Shown here: positions 30,671-40,971 of the stretch, piece by piece
Numbering within the stretch: the stretch's first letter is position 1
How the letters are laid out: every line of letters begins with the position of its first letter
DNA from: Solea solea
Lineage: Eukaryota > Chordata > Actinopteri > Pleuronectiformes > Soleidae
DNA: 64,000 bases
Assembly (NCBI RefSeq): GCF_958295425.1
Contig: NC_081136.1
Coordinates: 24,930,890 to 24,994,889, forward strand
Direction of reading: 5' to 3'
Translations under genes and position numbers: made by a program
Notes under the pieces: generated by a model
The model's input: only the letters and a program-made list of their open reading frames with translations
Told to the model about the DNA's origin: nothing
Database searches by the model: none

Positions 30671-31070
30671 GAATTAGCTACTCGCTATTTGTATGGATTT
30701 AGGATGTAGATGAAGGAGTAAGTAAATCTTCATGACTATAAACTAAAATAGAGCCACATATGATTGATAAAAAAAAATCAAAAAAAAAATCAAGCCATAA
30801 AAGGAAAAAAGGAAAAGTCAAATTGTGGAGCAATGAAGCAAAATTATCACGGATCAGATTAACGACTGTAATAAACTTTTCTAAGATTATTTTTCTACTC
30901 ATCACCTATAGGGGAAATTCAAATTGACGCACAACGGCAGCAGCGAAATTGAGACAAAATAATACAGAAATGACATACATTCTACATATATTATAATATA
31001 CAATGTGCAATATACTGTATAAATGTGTACATCTGTCTGTGCTCATCTGATGAGAGGAGCCCAACAATTG
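30671..31070. other. AT-rich non-coding sequence
   Basis: Contains A-runs at 30770-30790. Nothing recognised. Confidence 0.45.
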
Positions 31071-31090
31071 TGCCTACTGCAGCTTTAAAG
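31071..31090 (-). repeat. TTTAAAGCTGCAGTAGG repeat start, inverted copy
   Basis: The reverse complement is CTTTAAAGCTGCAGTAGGCA, matching 8501-8518 over 18 bases. The rest of the element would extend leftwards but is not delimited. Confidence 0.5.
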
Positions 31091-31134
31091 ATGTCAGTCT
31101 AGTTCTGTTTACAATTGGGAGTCCAAGGGGAGCT

Positions 31135-31159
31135 GCACACACACACACACACACACACT
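31135..31159. repeat. (CA)n microsatellite
   Basis: About twelve CA units. Confidence 0.9.
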
Positions 31160-31241
31160 CATCTAGCTGAGTCTGCACATACCGAGTCAGTACAATTTTC
31201 CAATGACTAGTCCCCACACTGGACACAAGCTGATGTGACAT

Positions 31242-31838
31242 TTGCACACTAAACCAAAATGCAAGAAAGTAGGGTGTTCCACTCTGGTTGAGACTGAAGC
31301 TACAGGACCTGACTATGCTGGGGGTGAGACTGCCCTCTTGAATTGCTTTTTTCTGCATTGTCTGATGCTCCTGAAAACCACCTTCCCACTTTATTCTATT
31401 CCTCAACAATCAAACGTTAAGAACGGATGGAGTCTGAGCTCTTCAGGCTGGTTTGCTTCCACTCAGCTATGTAAAGAAAGACAGAAAGAAAGAAAGAAAG
31501 GAATACAAAAAAAAGCTCCGGGTCGAGTCTCTACGCTTGCTGCCAGACAGTCCCTGACCTGCACGCGGCTCTTGTCACATCTCTCTTTCAGGCCAGAGAA
31601 ATGGAGTTTGACTCGGGCTGTTCTTGCCATGCATCCTCTGGGGGCTGTATTAAAAAGGCATCGCAGCAATGTTGACAGGAATACATTTATTGGGATTGTG
31701 TCTCCTTTCAAGAGGCGGCTGGTGTCGGCGCTGGCTGCCACAGGTCACTGTGGCTGGCTGCACGGCCATTTGATCTCCGTATCACCTGCCCTGCATCGTC
31801 CCGCAACCAGACAGAGTCTCGCATGTTTGAGGAGATAG
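31242..31838 (+). other. Longest open frame of the window, probably not a gene
   Basis: 198 codons without a stop, but the frame crosses an (AAAG)n run at 31483-31500. The residues on the two sides share no domain I recognise. The GC-richer second half (31560-31830, with GGGATTGTGTCTCC and CATTTGATCTCCGT) is unique-looking and may be a conserved non-coding element. Antisense frames overlap it. Coding status is unsupported. Confidence 0.15.
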
Positions 31839-32261
31839 AGATATGATGGATGCTGCTTCTTCTTCTTTTTTCTTTTTTTTTTATCTTCTTACAAGAAAAC
31901 TGAGGACAAAGCTCACTTTTTGGCAAACACACATTCTGTGTCTCTCCTATCTTGCTCCCTGTCAAGCTTGGCAGTATGAATGACTGAGGTTGATGATGAA
32001 CTTAATATAAAAGTTAATTGAAAACAGATGAGAAGACAACACAATTAAGAGAGCAGTGTCCTAAAAGAAATAGGTTGAATTAAACGTATATGTCCCCCAC
32101 GTCATCAGCGCTTCAAATATCAAGACTTGTTTATATTGTTGATATAAAAAGAACAAATAAGTTGGCTTTTATGTTATAAAATGAACTATTTTTATCATGA
32201 ATTTCAGTGTAGATTGACTTTGAAGTCCAGATTCTTGTCTTCTTTATTTTTAGTCCTGTAT
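31839..32261. other. AT-rich non-coding sequence
   Basis: Begins with a CTT/T-rich tract at 31855-31880. Nothing recognised. Confidence 0.45.
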
Positions 32262-32440
32262 AAAATATAGTGATTATATCACATAGTGATTATATCACAA
32301 TATTCATTTAGTCATTTAACAATATTTGTGACGACATTTTGCGGGATTTCAAAATAAAAGTGTAAAAACGTCTTTATGATGCAAAATTAATCCATCAGTC
32401 TTTTACTAACAAAACATAATAGAACAGAAATAATTTATTT
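32262..32440 (+). mobile_element. hAT-like MITE family H1, interior part
   Basis: AATATTTGTGACGACATTTTG, TTTCAAAATAAAAGTG and TTATGATGCAAAATTAATCC match 24240-24340 and 17260-17280. ATAGTGATTATATCAC is tandemly duplicated at 32267-32298. Both termini are missing. Confidence 0.55.
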
Positions 32441-32479
32441 TAACCGTGACTTTGTGACCTTTACGTTAATGAGTCTTAC

Positions 32480-32770
32480 CTTTTAGGTTTTCAAAGGGGC
32501 GGAAAATCCCTGGTAAATTTCCAGAAACTTAATATGGGAATTATTGGAATTAATGAGAAAATGGAAAATTTGGATAATTTAAATGAACTGTGTCATAAAC
32601 AAATATAAGCATTGTGTTTTGTCATAAGCAGACATGAATGCAGAATGATACAACTAAAAAAATGTGACGCCGATTCATTTGTGAGTAGAAGTTTTTTAAA
32701 TGCTTAATTCTGCATGTATTGAGCTCCGGGAAAATCTTTGGCACTTTGCAATATCTTCACGTACCGTATG
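32480..32770 (+). repeat. Dispersed repeat with GGAAAATCCCTGGTAAATTTCC
   Basis: The phrases GGGCGGAAAATCCCTGG, GTAAATTTCCAGAAAC and TGGGAATTATTGG are typical of a widespread fish hAT-type repeat. It is present once here and diverged; boundaries approximate. Confidence 0.4.
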
Positions 32771-32843
32771 TCTTTCCACAATATTTGCACACGAACAAAG
32801 ACTTTCCATCAACATTTAGCTGGTGTGAAATAACCCCCGACAT

Positions 32844-32874
32844 TTATTCTGTTGGATAAGATTCAACAGAATAA
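32844..32874. other. Short perfect hairpin
   Basis: TTATTCTGTTG and CAACAGAATAA are exact inverted arms of 11 bases around a nine-base loop. Confidence 0.6.
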
Positions 32875-32954
32875 GAATAAACATTCAAGTTTGCATTTGC
32901 ATAAAATCCGATTGTTTTTCATACGCAAACCAAATTAAATTTGTAGTTTTTGCA

Positions 32955-33115
32955 CACACACAAATTTAGTGGTAGTGAATTTGACCTCTGCATTTAACCC
33001 ATCCTTATTACACCCCAGTAGTGACACAGGAGCAGTGGGCAGCAAGCCTGCTCTTGGCCTGTCCTAGGATTGAACCAACAAGCCCAATTCCTTTCCTCTT
33101 GGCCATGGGCTGCCC
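32955..33115 (-). mobile_element. tRNA-derived SINE-like element, family C, antisense
   Basis: On the minus strand the element begins GGGCAGCCCATGGCC and shows an A box TGGCCAAGAGG (33095-33105) and a B box GGTTCAATCCT (33066-33076) at the spacing expected of a pol III promoter. The body continues to the complement of AGGAGCAGTGGGCAGC and CCTCTGCATTTAACCCATCC. The head differs from families A and B. A central part of the consensus I recall is missing. Confidence 0.6.
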
Positions 33116-33717
33116 ATAGAGTCGACTAGAGCGGAGTATGTTGCACAAACCGGTGTAATGGAAAAGTACCAGACGTGTGTGTGTGGCGGCTCTCCTCCAG
33201 TGGACACGCCCCCAGCATCTGCGAGCAAGAGAAAGTTGCTGAATTTTACACGATATGAAACCCTGCATTTTTAAACATTTATCAACTTTTTTTTTTTTTT
33301 ATTCATTCAACTTGAAAAAGTCAGAAACTATATATATTTCATCAGAGACATATTTAACAGTGTGTCAGTGTGCTTCTTTGTGTCTCATATCGCTCTCCTC
33401 TCCTGTATGTGAAAAGCTTGTAGGTTGCTTTTATAAGTAATTGATCAGCTTTGAGGCCTTTTTGGAATATATTCCCTGTGTCTTGAAGAAGCTAATGACA
33501 GCAGCTTTATGCCTCCAGGAAATGGATTGCTGCTTTTTTTAAAGCCCCGAAAACATCTACTGTGTGAGATGTCACGTTAGCTTTCTGCATCAATTTAAAT
33601 CAGCCGGTAGTGGGACATTTCCCTGCTCTGTATCACTAACTGTGTCATTATTTACAGCACCTGTAAAACCTTGTAAAACGAAAGAACCGTCTTTGTGGCA
33701 GTGTAACTATCAATCCT
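33116..33717. other. AT-rich non-coding sequence
   Basis: Contains a T run at 33286-33300. No gene recognised. Confidence 0.45.
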
Positions 33718-33745
33718 TATTTTATTTTTATTTTATTTTTTTTTT
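33718..33745. repeat. (TTTTA)n low-complexity tract
   Basis: TTATT/TTTTA units merge into a T run. Confidence 0.8.
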
Positions 33746-34683
33746 ACTGCAAATGAATGCATCTGCAATCCCATCCAGAAATAGGGGATTATGAGGATGG
33801 TGGAACTACACAGAGTGATTCATAATTCAAAAGCTCCCAGTACCAGCTCTTCAAACCTCCAGACCTCAGCATGTCTTTAACCCCACCCCCCCCCCCCCAC
33901 ACTGTTCTTACAGTGTCCTGTCTTGTGGATCAAGATGGCAACACTGTTATGTTGTGCGAATATATGCCACAAATTATACATGGTAGGAGCTAAGAGGCCT
34001 GTGTGAGCAGAGCATCGCTCCTAATTAGTCTCCTCTTGAACTCCCTACTGTCACCAGACACTCACAGCTGGGTGACTCGAGCGTCTCACACCATTCTGTA
34101 GTCTGACGACGACAAAAGCGGAAGTGCGCGCTCATGTCTTGCTAGAATTTGTTGTGATTAAATGCATCTTTTTAACTCGATACCGAAGCTTGTAATAACG
34201 GACCTTTAGCTGTAAAATCTGAGAATGCACGTGGACAGAGGGAGCGCATTTGAATTCCGATATTATTCTTTAATAGCATCTTTAACTTTGAACATATTCT
34301 CTCCAGATTGGACTTGTTTGCACTTACGCACTATATGCGTTAACATAAACAAAAGCCAGTCATGAATATAGAGCAAAGGACATTAAAAGTGTGTAGAAGA
34401 TAGTCATTTCTTCTGTGTTCTCATATCCATTTGGTGCCACTCTTGTCTTTAACGCACAGTTAGTGCAACTGTTTTCTGTCTTTAAGAGTGAAGTTGCAGT
34501 CGGAGTCGGTTCGAACCTGATGTTAACATCCATCCTGAGTGATCCAATCGTTCTACAGCACAGGCTTTAATGCTCCCCGTCCACTCATAAAGCTATGGAG
34601 GTGGATTGAGGACGTGTGTCCACACTCCTGAGGATGCATGAAAACAGTCTGCCATGCATGAAAACAGCAGTGGTTTCACAGTG
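33746..34683. other. Non-coding sequence
   Basis: A 13-base C run lies at 33886-33898. CTCCTAATTAGTCTCC near 34019 and a CpG-bearing segment at 34085-34140 are unique-looking. ATGCATGAAAACAG is directly repeated at about 34632 and 34653. Confidence 0.35.
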
Positions 34684-34769
34684 AACAGGTCGCCAGTCCA
34701 TCACAGGGGTCAACGCAGAGAGAAAAAGAACAATTCACATCTCAATTTAGAGTGTCAATTAATCTAATT
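34684..34769 (-). mobile_element. SINE-like family A, older antisense copy, 3' segment
   Basis: AGGTCGCCAGTCCATCACAGG and CAATTTAGAGTGTCAATTAA are the reverse complements of family A body phrases (CTGTGATGGACTGGCGACC; CTCTAAATTG). The copy is interrupted at 34770-34781 by a younger family A insertion and resumes at 35174. Confidence 0.7.
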
Positions 34770-34781
34770 ACTATACCCTGC

Positions 34782-35161
34782 GGGCCACACGGTGGTGTAG
34801 TGGTTAGCACTCTCGCCTTGCAGCGAGAAGACCCGGGTTCGAGCCCCGGTTGGAACAAGGGCCTTTCTGCATGGAGTTTGCATGTTCTCCCCGTGTGTGC
34901 GTGGGTTCTCTCCGGGTTCTCCGGCTTCCTCCCACAGTCCAAAAACATGCAATGTGGGGATAGGTAAATTGAACACTCTAAATTGACCATAGGAGTGAGT
35001 GTGAGAGTGAATGGTTGTTTGTCTCTATCTCTGTGTGGCCCTGCGATGGACTGGCGAACTGTCCAGGGTGTACCCCGCCTATCGCCCGATGTAGCTGAGA
35101 TTGGCACAGCACCCCCCGCGACCCTCTAGCAGAGGATAAAGCGGTAGATGATGACTGACTG
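34782..35161 (+). mobile_element. SINE-like family A, youngest and most complete copy
   Basis: Starts GGGCCACACGGTGGTGTAG. A-box-like GTAGTGGTTAGC is followed by a perfect B box GGTTCGAGCCC (34836-34846), giving a tRNA-like head of about 75 bases. The body carries the phrases TTTGCATGTTCTCCCC, CCTCCCACAGTCCAAAAAC, CTCTAAATTGACC, GCGATGGACTGGCG, TACCCCGCCTATCGCCCG and GATAAAGCGGTAGATGATG. The tail is short, GATGACTGACTG. ACTATACCCTGC flanks it on both sides (34770-34781 and 35162-35173), a 12-base target-site duplication. The architecture (pol III head, LINE-like 3' end, short repeat tail, duplication) is that of a SINE moved by LINE machinery. Confidence 0.85.
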
Positions 35162-35259
35162 ACTATACCCTGCATGTTTTTGCACGTAAACCCTACAATT
35201 AGAACCAGTGAGCTTCTTGCTGTGAGACAATGGCCACCGCTGCGCCACCATGTGACCCC
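35162..35259 (-). mobile_element. SINE-like family A, older antisense copy, 5' segment
   Basis: After the second target-site copy, GCATGTTTTTGCACGTAAACC, GAGCTTCTTGCTGTGAGAC and CACCGCTGCGCCACCATGTG read as the reverse complement of a family A head. This is continuous with 34684-34769 once the younger element is removed. Confidence 0.7.
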
Positions 35260-35363
35260 TAACTCCAGTAAGCCAGTAAGTAGCCGCCACAATATATGTG
35301 GCTTAAACTATTATTTCATGTCACAGCAACATGAGTCGTGCTTTCATTCACTCTCATTTCATT

Positions 35364-35383
35364 CACTCTCTCTCTCTCTCTCA
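35364..35383. repeat. (TC)n microsatellite
   Basis: About nine TC units. The following CAG gives an acceptor-like look, but no convincing exon follows. Confidence 0.85.
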
Positions 35384-36039
35384 GAATTTCAGCTGTGGCC
35401 ACTGCTGCAGCAACAGCGCTCAGCTCCACTGCATAGCAGGTTGATGTCAGTGTCACTATCTGTCGCGGGCGTCACGAACAGCGCGTTCTGCGCCTGAATC
35501 AAAGTAAAAAGCAGTCAACCGATTCTATTCCCTGCATCCATTCTTTCTTTCTTTTTTTTTTCAACAAGGCTTTTATTGTGAAATGTTTGCAGGACCACTT
35601 CCACAAAGCGCATAACATCAATAAAAGGTGATAAATGAAAGGGTCCATTACCTTTAATATGGATTTAAAGAGTGTTGGAAACAGTTTGGCTAATGTTGGT
35701 ACACTAGTCCAAAAATATGTAACATTTGTCTTGTCATTGTTAAGATATTTTAATGCAAAAATGATACCTATTTAATTAGTGTTGCTTCTACATTGCATTC
35801 TGTCATTACATAATAATAATAATAATGGCTCTTTATTGGTTTTCTATCTTCACATTTCACCTTTAACGTCCCACATTGTTAGGAGGAAATCTGACGCTGA
35901 CACCCATCCTGACAGTGCACTCATTACCAGGAGATTATGAATCAAACCTTTCGTCAATAGTCCGGTTTATAAGCTGAGCTGCTGAGGGCTCCTGTGCCCT
36001 TTTGCATTTAAATCACCTCTTGTGTCCCACTCGAAACTC
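35384..36039. other. AT-rich non-coding sequence
   Basis: A (TAA)n of about five units lies at 35811-35824. No gene recognised. Confidence 0.4.
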
Positions 36040-36290
36040 TCCACTTTATCAAAGCTTATCCACACTAATAATATAGCATGCCCTATTAATTGGAGAAAAT
36101 GTCATCTTTGGATCTCACGTTCCCCCACCCCCTTTTTTGCAAGCAAGCGATAGATCTGTTGACAGGATGATCAAAGCCGAGCGCTGGTGGCACATCGTCG
36201 GTGTGAGTTGACGCGGAGGGTTCATCTTCATCATCACAGGGAGAGCTGCGGAATTCAAAGCGGCGGAGACGCTGTAACCCAGGCTTCAGG
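36040..36290. promoter_or_regulatory. Candidate conserved non-coding element
   Basis: Unique-looking sequence with CACACTAATAATATAGC, CCCTATTAATTGGAG and, further on, a CpG-bearing GCGGAATTCAAAGCGGCGG. No repeat hallmark and no coding frame. Confidence 0.22.
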
Positions 36291-36769
36291 CCTCTGGTTC
36301 CACTCGGGGGTTTGGTTTTAAGTCAAATATCCAAATACAAAAACAAGATCCTATGAAAAAAATATTGATCCCTGTAGGGGAAACTGGGCTGCTTCACTGG
36401 CAAGGGTGATGGGATTCGGTATGAAGTGAAGTAACACAAGGACACCAGCCCAAAAACAAGCGGTGCACATGCGGCTGTGTGGTTGTTAAATTAACCATAT
36501 TTCCAGCAATTAAAAGCTTTTGCATCTCGTCTCGCCGCTAAAAACTTCTATCTTGCTGTTAAATTTATGACTGTGCCATTTCTTACACCAGACATCGTCC
36601 ATTTTAAATTCACAAAAAAAAAAAGTTTGTGCTTTCACCTAAAAGCCAGCGCATAATAAAGCGCTCCATCAACTTTGAACCCTTTACCAATTACAAGAGA
36701 TATGTTCCAATGTTCATGTGAGGGGACAACAAATGCAGTGACACCTTGTACAAAAAAAATAATTTAGTT
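36291..36769. other. Non-coding sequence
   Basis: Nothing recognised; A-runs near 36611 and 36755. Confidence 0.45.
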
Positions 36770-36955
36770 TAATCCCATGGCTGGGTTTTATTACCTCTTT
36801 AAATTGATTGTGAATAATTTACTGTTATTGTAAACTTAATTACAAAGCTGGAAACATATTCATTTTTAATGACCTCTCCAGGCCCTGCTGCAGTAGCTTT
36901 ACAGCCCACCAGGGGGGCTGCGGCCCACATCATGGAGATCACTGCACTAACACCA
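36770..36955 (+). mobile_element. Possible MITE right end
   Basis: CCAGGGGGGCTGCGGCCCAC and ATGGAGATCACTGCAC resemble the GGCCCACANTTTGGGAACCACTG ends of fish hAT MITEs. No partner end and no second copy in the window. Confidence 0.3.
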
Positions 36956-36989
36956 TAGATCTGATGATCTCCTACATTCAGTTTCATTG

Positions 36990-37256
36990 CACTGCTCTTG
37001 CTCTGTTTATTTTCTTATTTAATTAATCACAGACTATTTTGATCATCCGTTGTCAGCTCCTCTTTCAGTGACTATGTTGTGGTTTCTCTAATCCAAAAGC
37101 AAATATTGAAACAAGCCGCCTGAGGACGCCATCATTTAGAAACGCCGTTTGAAATCTAGGACCAATTTCCTGAGTTTTTACAGATCAAACAACGTATTAA
37201 TCAAGAAAACAACTCGGCACAGTAATGAATAACAGTCATTGTTAGTTGCAGCCTTA
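36990..37256 (+). mobile_element. hAT-like family H3, copy 1
   Basis: TTTACAGATCAAACAACGTATTAATCAAG and the terminal GTTAGTTGCAGCCTTA parallel ACTTGATTCATCGGG and GATAGTTGCAGCCCTAG at 56310-56382. The left end is lost and the sequence is diverged. Confidence 0.5.
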
Positions 37257-37539
37257 GAATAGATACATAAACACAATAAGGTAAGGTTAGGTTTATGCTT
37301 AACATACACAATTAAACTATTGTATTGTCTAGGTAAAGGATTTCCTCCCTGTGCAGCAGCGGGAGTGAGGTGTCATTGAAAAGTGAGATTAAAATGATTT
37401 AGAATTAACAACAACAACAATAAACACTCATCTTATTTATGAAACAAATACATATCTCGATGTATCTGTATCTCTATTTGTGCTCGTATTGATATGCTCA
37501 ACGAAAAGGCTCCACTAAACAAAATCAGATATTATTTGA
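37257..37539. other. AT-rich non-coding sequence
   Basis: ACAACAACAACAATAA at 37409-37424 is a small simple repeat. Nothing else. Confidence 0.45.
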
Positions 37540-37740
37540 AGCTGTGACCTGGCTGAATATTTGAAATCAATAGGAAAGGGGAGAATGTTACCAAGGTGCT
37601 GTATGATCTCATTCTGCATCCTGATCAATATTACATCCTCGTTAGCAAGGCAAATTATCCCCGTCTCATTGTACCGCGTCCCACCTCTGGACTGTCTCTC
37701 CACTGCTCTTTTCTCGTCTCTGCTCGTTTCTAATCACACC
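37540..37740. promoter_or_regulatory. Candidate conserved non-coding element
   Basis: Unique sequence with TATTTGAAATCAATAGG, CTGATCAATATTACATCC and GGCAAATTATCCCCG. It stays open on both strands (60-62 codons), which is more often a sign of unusual base composition or conservation than of coding. Confidence 0.25.
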
Positions 37741-38215
37741 TAAAAGGGGAAGCCGGGGGGGGGCTGTTGATCGAGATTAATTGCATCCCTTGAAATCTTG
37801 GCTCCCACCTGCCGGTTTGGGCCCTCGCCACCCATCCTGCCCCTGAGGGTATCAGTTTAACCCGGGTAACGCACTGACGCAACTGCCAGGGAGGAGAGAG
37901 GGAGTCAGGCACAGAGTGGTGTAACAGTAATGCAGGATTGGGAGTAGTGCTGATGGATTTTGGGAATTTGAGTGAACGTGTGTCTGTGTGTGTGTTGCTC
38001 TTTTCCCCTGCTACTTCATATACTCCACTTGAGTGGCTGGCAGATCTGACAGGCCAGCTACCCGGAATTCCCGTGTGGCAGACCTCTCGAGGTTGGAGGG
38101 TCTGGTTGCCATGTGAACTGCACAGAGCAGCATGCACCACACCAGGAGCTGCTTCCCACCTGAGCATGAAGGGTGTGATCACACCTGCTGCTCATTTACT
38201 TCAGTAAGAAGACCA
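37741..38215. promoter_or_regulatory. GC-rich unique block, candidate regulatory element
   Basis: Begins with GAAGCCGGGGGGGG, then CGAGATTAATTGCATCCC and a C-rich segment to about 37860. GC content is clearly above its surroundings. A 150-residue minus frame (37730-38182) is low in charged core motifs and unrecognised, so I take it as a by-product of the GC content. Possible enhancer or unmethylated island. Confidence 0.25.
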
Positions 38216-38699
38216 GAGCAGGAAAGTTTACTCTGGTGTTATATACATATATATATTTTACCTTTTGGTTTCATGTTGTATTTGCTAGTTAGAAGCTAAG
38301 ACAGGCCCCGGAAACAAGTGACTCATTAATTGGACGGTTTTAATCACAGATGGGCTTTATTTAAATCTTATTAAATTCAAGTATGTAATGTGAGGATGAA
38401 GAAAAACAGAGAATTTAATACATTTTACTCCGATCAAACTCCTTTTGGCTACTGCAGAGTGATAACAAGCTGCCAAGATACAAATCCCAGTGGTGGAGGA
38501 GCTCATTAACTCCAGACGTGAAAGTAAATGTGTCATTTGGGTTATTTTTTAAGGACAAATGTGTCTCTTTTTTTTCTTTCAGTTTACCCTATTTTCTTTT
38601 TTTTAGGTGTTCTTCGTCCTTTGTTTTAAAAAAATCATCACTTTTCTTGTTGAGACCTCTCATTTTGTGCACAGGTCTTCCTCCTCATGAAGATTCCTA
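38216..38699. other. AT-rich non-coding sequence
   Basis: Short TATATA run at 38241-38256; T tracts near 38570 and 38600. Confidence 0.45.
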
Positions 38700-38900
38700 A
38701 CCACGGCGTGTCTCTGTGTCTCTGGGCCCTGCAGATTGATGAATCTGTAGCAAATTAAAAATGCAAATGTCGTGTCCCTCACCAAAATCTCATTTAAGCA
38801 GCGGCGGCAGTATGTAATTAGAGCCATACATGCCTCCGCAAGATTCCACGTGTTTAATTACACTTCGTCCTTTCTTGTGAGTATTTTTGACAGGTTTTGT
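38700..38900. promoter_or_regulatory. Candidate conserved non-coding element with POU octamer
   Basis: GATTGATGAATCTGTAGC, CAAATTAAAAATGCAAATG (octamer ATGCAAAT at 38761-38768), GTATGTAATTAGAGCC and GTTTAATTACACTTCG lie within 150 bases. No repeat phrase. Confidence 0.3.
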
Positions 38901-39355
38901 TGTTCTGTTCAGTGTCATTGTTTGGTGGTAATGTCTCCCTGGCAGTTGTCAAAATCTGAATCAGATTCAACACCAGCTTGGAACTATAATGTTCCTCTCT
39001 GTCCGCATCCATCTCTACTGAGCCATCAGAAGAAGCTCAAATGCACTAAAATCCAGTCTGTCTGTCCTCATTTAAATTGGACATTGACACTTTACAGAAA
39101 TAGAAGTCAAGTTTGTGTTGCTTGACGTCACACTATGACGTTTGTAAACTGCCATCTGCATTCCTAAGTTGACTTCATTTTTGGCCAGCTCCATGTTGAA
39201 ACCAGAAGGAAGCATATTAGGGAGAGTGGTGAAGGGCGCGACTGAGAGCCTGTCACTAAATGAAGTTCTAACTGCAACATTAGTGGTTGGCTTATTGTAT
39301 AATTTCATGACAAAAACCTGCCAGACATGAAGCAACAATAGCAGTCATAATAGTT
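38901..39355. other. Non-coding sequence
   Basis: CAGCTCCATGTTGAAACCAG near 39186 recalls a fish repeat. A 117-residue plus frame (38772-39125) is unrecognised. Confidence 0.35.
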
Positions 39356-39704
39356 CCATGGTTCTGAAACTGTGGTACATGTACCACCAGTGGTACGCGA
39401 GCTTCCCCTGGTGGTACTTAGAGGAAATACCGTTCTACTGTATATACCAGGGTATGTGATCGGAGTGGAGCTGAGGAGAAAATGAAACAAATGACAAAGA
39501 AATTATAATAATTGCAGTCACATTATCTCTCGCTCCATCTTACTCTAATTTCGCTATTATCTCATTGGGAATAAAGCTGCCTCCTGTGAAATGTCCGTGG
39601 CTGACTTTGCTCAGTCTATGTTTATTTTAACGGTGGCGATAATGGTGTTTTACTGCGAGAGCTCGAATGTTGTCCACTTGGTGTAAAAAGTTTGAGAACC
39701 ACTG
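39356..39704 (+). mobile_element. hAT-like MITE family H2, copy A (nearly complete)
   Basis: Left end CCATGGTTCTGAAACTGTGG and right end AGTTTGAGAACCACTG are inverted repeats of the CAGTGGTTCTCAAACT type. The interior GTACCACCAGTGGTACGCGAG forms a second short palindrome. Its interior matches copy B (26815-26994) and copy C (48089-48346) in antisense. About 349 bases, no coding capacity. Confidence 0.7.
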
Positions 39705-40434
39705 TTACTACGCATTTCTGCTTTCTCATACAAGACTGCAGGTGCGAATCATATGAAAATAGGGATCTGCGTCAGTCTGTAAACCCATGTATTACCACAT
39801 TTGTGCGTCCTTGTAGCCTCTTCAACAATGTGTTACACAGTGGTTGTTGTAGCCTTCGTTTTCCGCTTTTTCCGTGTCACGGACAAAGGTGAATGACGAT
39901 ATTTACACAATGCCTTCAAAACCTGTTTAAAGTTCAAAATATACAGTCTAGAAGTGCGTCAGAACATGTCAAGTAACCACATGACCCATTTGGAATGCCC
40001 TCTTGGCCCATGAGAAAAATAAGACATTACAAATAAGATAAAAATAAGTCATTTTTTTGTTGATTTGCTGTTAAAATGGAGGACTCGAGTTAAATCGTCC
40101 GCTTAACAACATTTTGAATATCTTTGAAGGAACAACGTGTAAGATGATATTTGTTTGAAATTGGCTTTCTGAAAAAGTGGCAGCACATGGCTCATTAGAT
40201 CCTCTTCAGTGCTGCGTGTAACACATTTGACAATCCTCCAAAAAGCTCATTTTGGAGCAAAGTTCCTTTAGAATGCAATGCAGTAAGTTATCTCTCGCTG
40301 ATTAAACTCGTTTCATCCAGTGTCATTATAAGAATTCTACTTATCATGGGTTTTAAATCAAAACTCATGATCATCAGTGAACCAGGCATTCCTTAAACAC
40401 CCAGCCTGTCACTGTATTTCATTTATTTACTATA
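39705..40434. other. AT-rich non-coding sequence
   Basis: Small frames only; nothing recognised. Confidence 0.45.
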
Positions 40435-40512
40435 TTGTTTGTTGTTTTGCATGTTACTGACCTGTGCAAAACGAATTTCCCTTGTGGACAAAAACTATCT
40501 AATCTAATCTAA
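40435..40512 (+). mobile_element. LINE-like 3' end with (TCTAA)n tail
   Basis: GTGCAAAACGAATTTCCCTTGTGG followed by AACTATCTAATCTAATCTAA is the 3' end structure of a fish LINE family: a conserved GAATTTCCCTTGTGG box, then pentamer repeats. No upstream coding part is present, as with heavily 5'-truncated insertions. Confidence 0.55.
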
Positions 40513-40869
40513 CTCGGCATCCTTTCAATTTGGACCCAGTAACTATTTATTTTTTTGCATTACAAACAGTATTATCACTGACTCGTCTGCAGAGTGACTT
40601 TGGTAAAAGAACATGAAATAAATAAAGCTTTTTTTTTGCTTTTTGTTTACCCATATATGGCGTATACGTTGTTATATCTAACATTAAACAAATCTGTATT
40701 ACCATCAATGAGGTGGAAAATAAATGTAGTCATTTTTCTTCCTCCCACCTGCATTTTGGGTAATTTCTTCACTTGATTGTGTTTGCATCCCCACACCTAA
40801 TGAACCAAACCCTGCTTCTCCTTTTAGAGAAACTTTTGTGGCTGTCTTTGTTTTGTCATTTCCTCGCAG
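40513..40869. other. AT-rich non-coding sequence
   Basis: Ends in a pyrimidine-rich tract (TTTGTTTTGTCATTTCCTCG) that forms the acceptor-like signal of the next entry. Confidence 0.4.
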
Positions 40870-40971
40870 GTCTCTTCGGCGGAGTTCACACATCATCCTG
40901 GCTACGAATGCCGCCTGGAAGAGCTGCCAAACCCAAACACACACGACCAGAATAGACTTGGTGAACCCTGA
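40870..40971 (+). other. Exon-like segment with acceptor and stop, unproven
   Basis: A good 3' splice signal (CATTTCCTCGCAG) precedes 33 codons ending in TGA at 40969-40971. The residues (AEFTHHPGYECRLEELPN, then PNTHDQNRLGEP) look protein-like. No family is recognised, and one short frame cannot be separated from chance or from a conserved non-coding element. If real it would be a terminal coding exon. Confidence 0.12.

Noticed and set aside
34782..34860. A real tRNA gene at the head of the young SINE
   Set aside because: A and B boxes are good, but the 5' and 3' arms do not pair as an acceptor stem and the element continues as a SINE.
37730..38182. 150-residue minus-strand open frame
   Set aside because: GC-rich DNA stays open easily; no domain, start context or splice site supports it.
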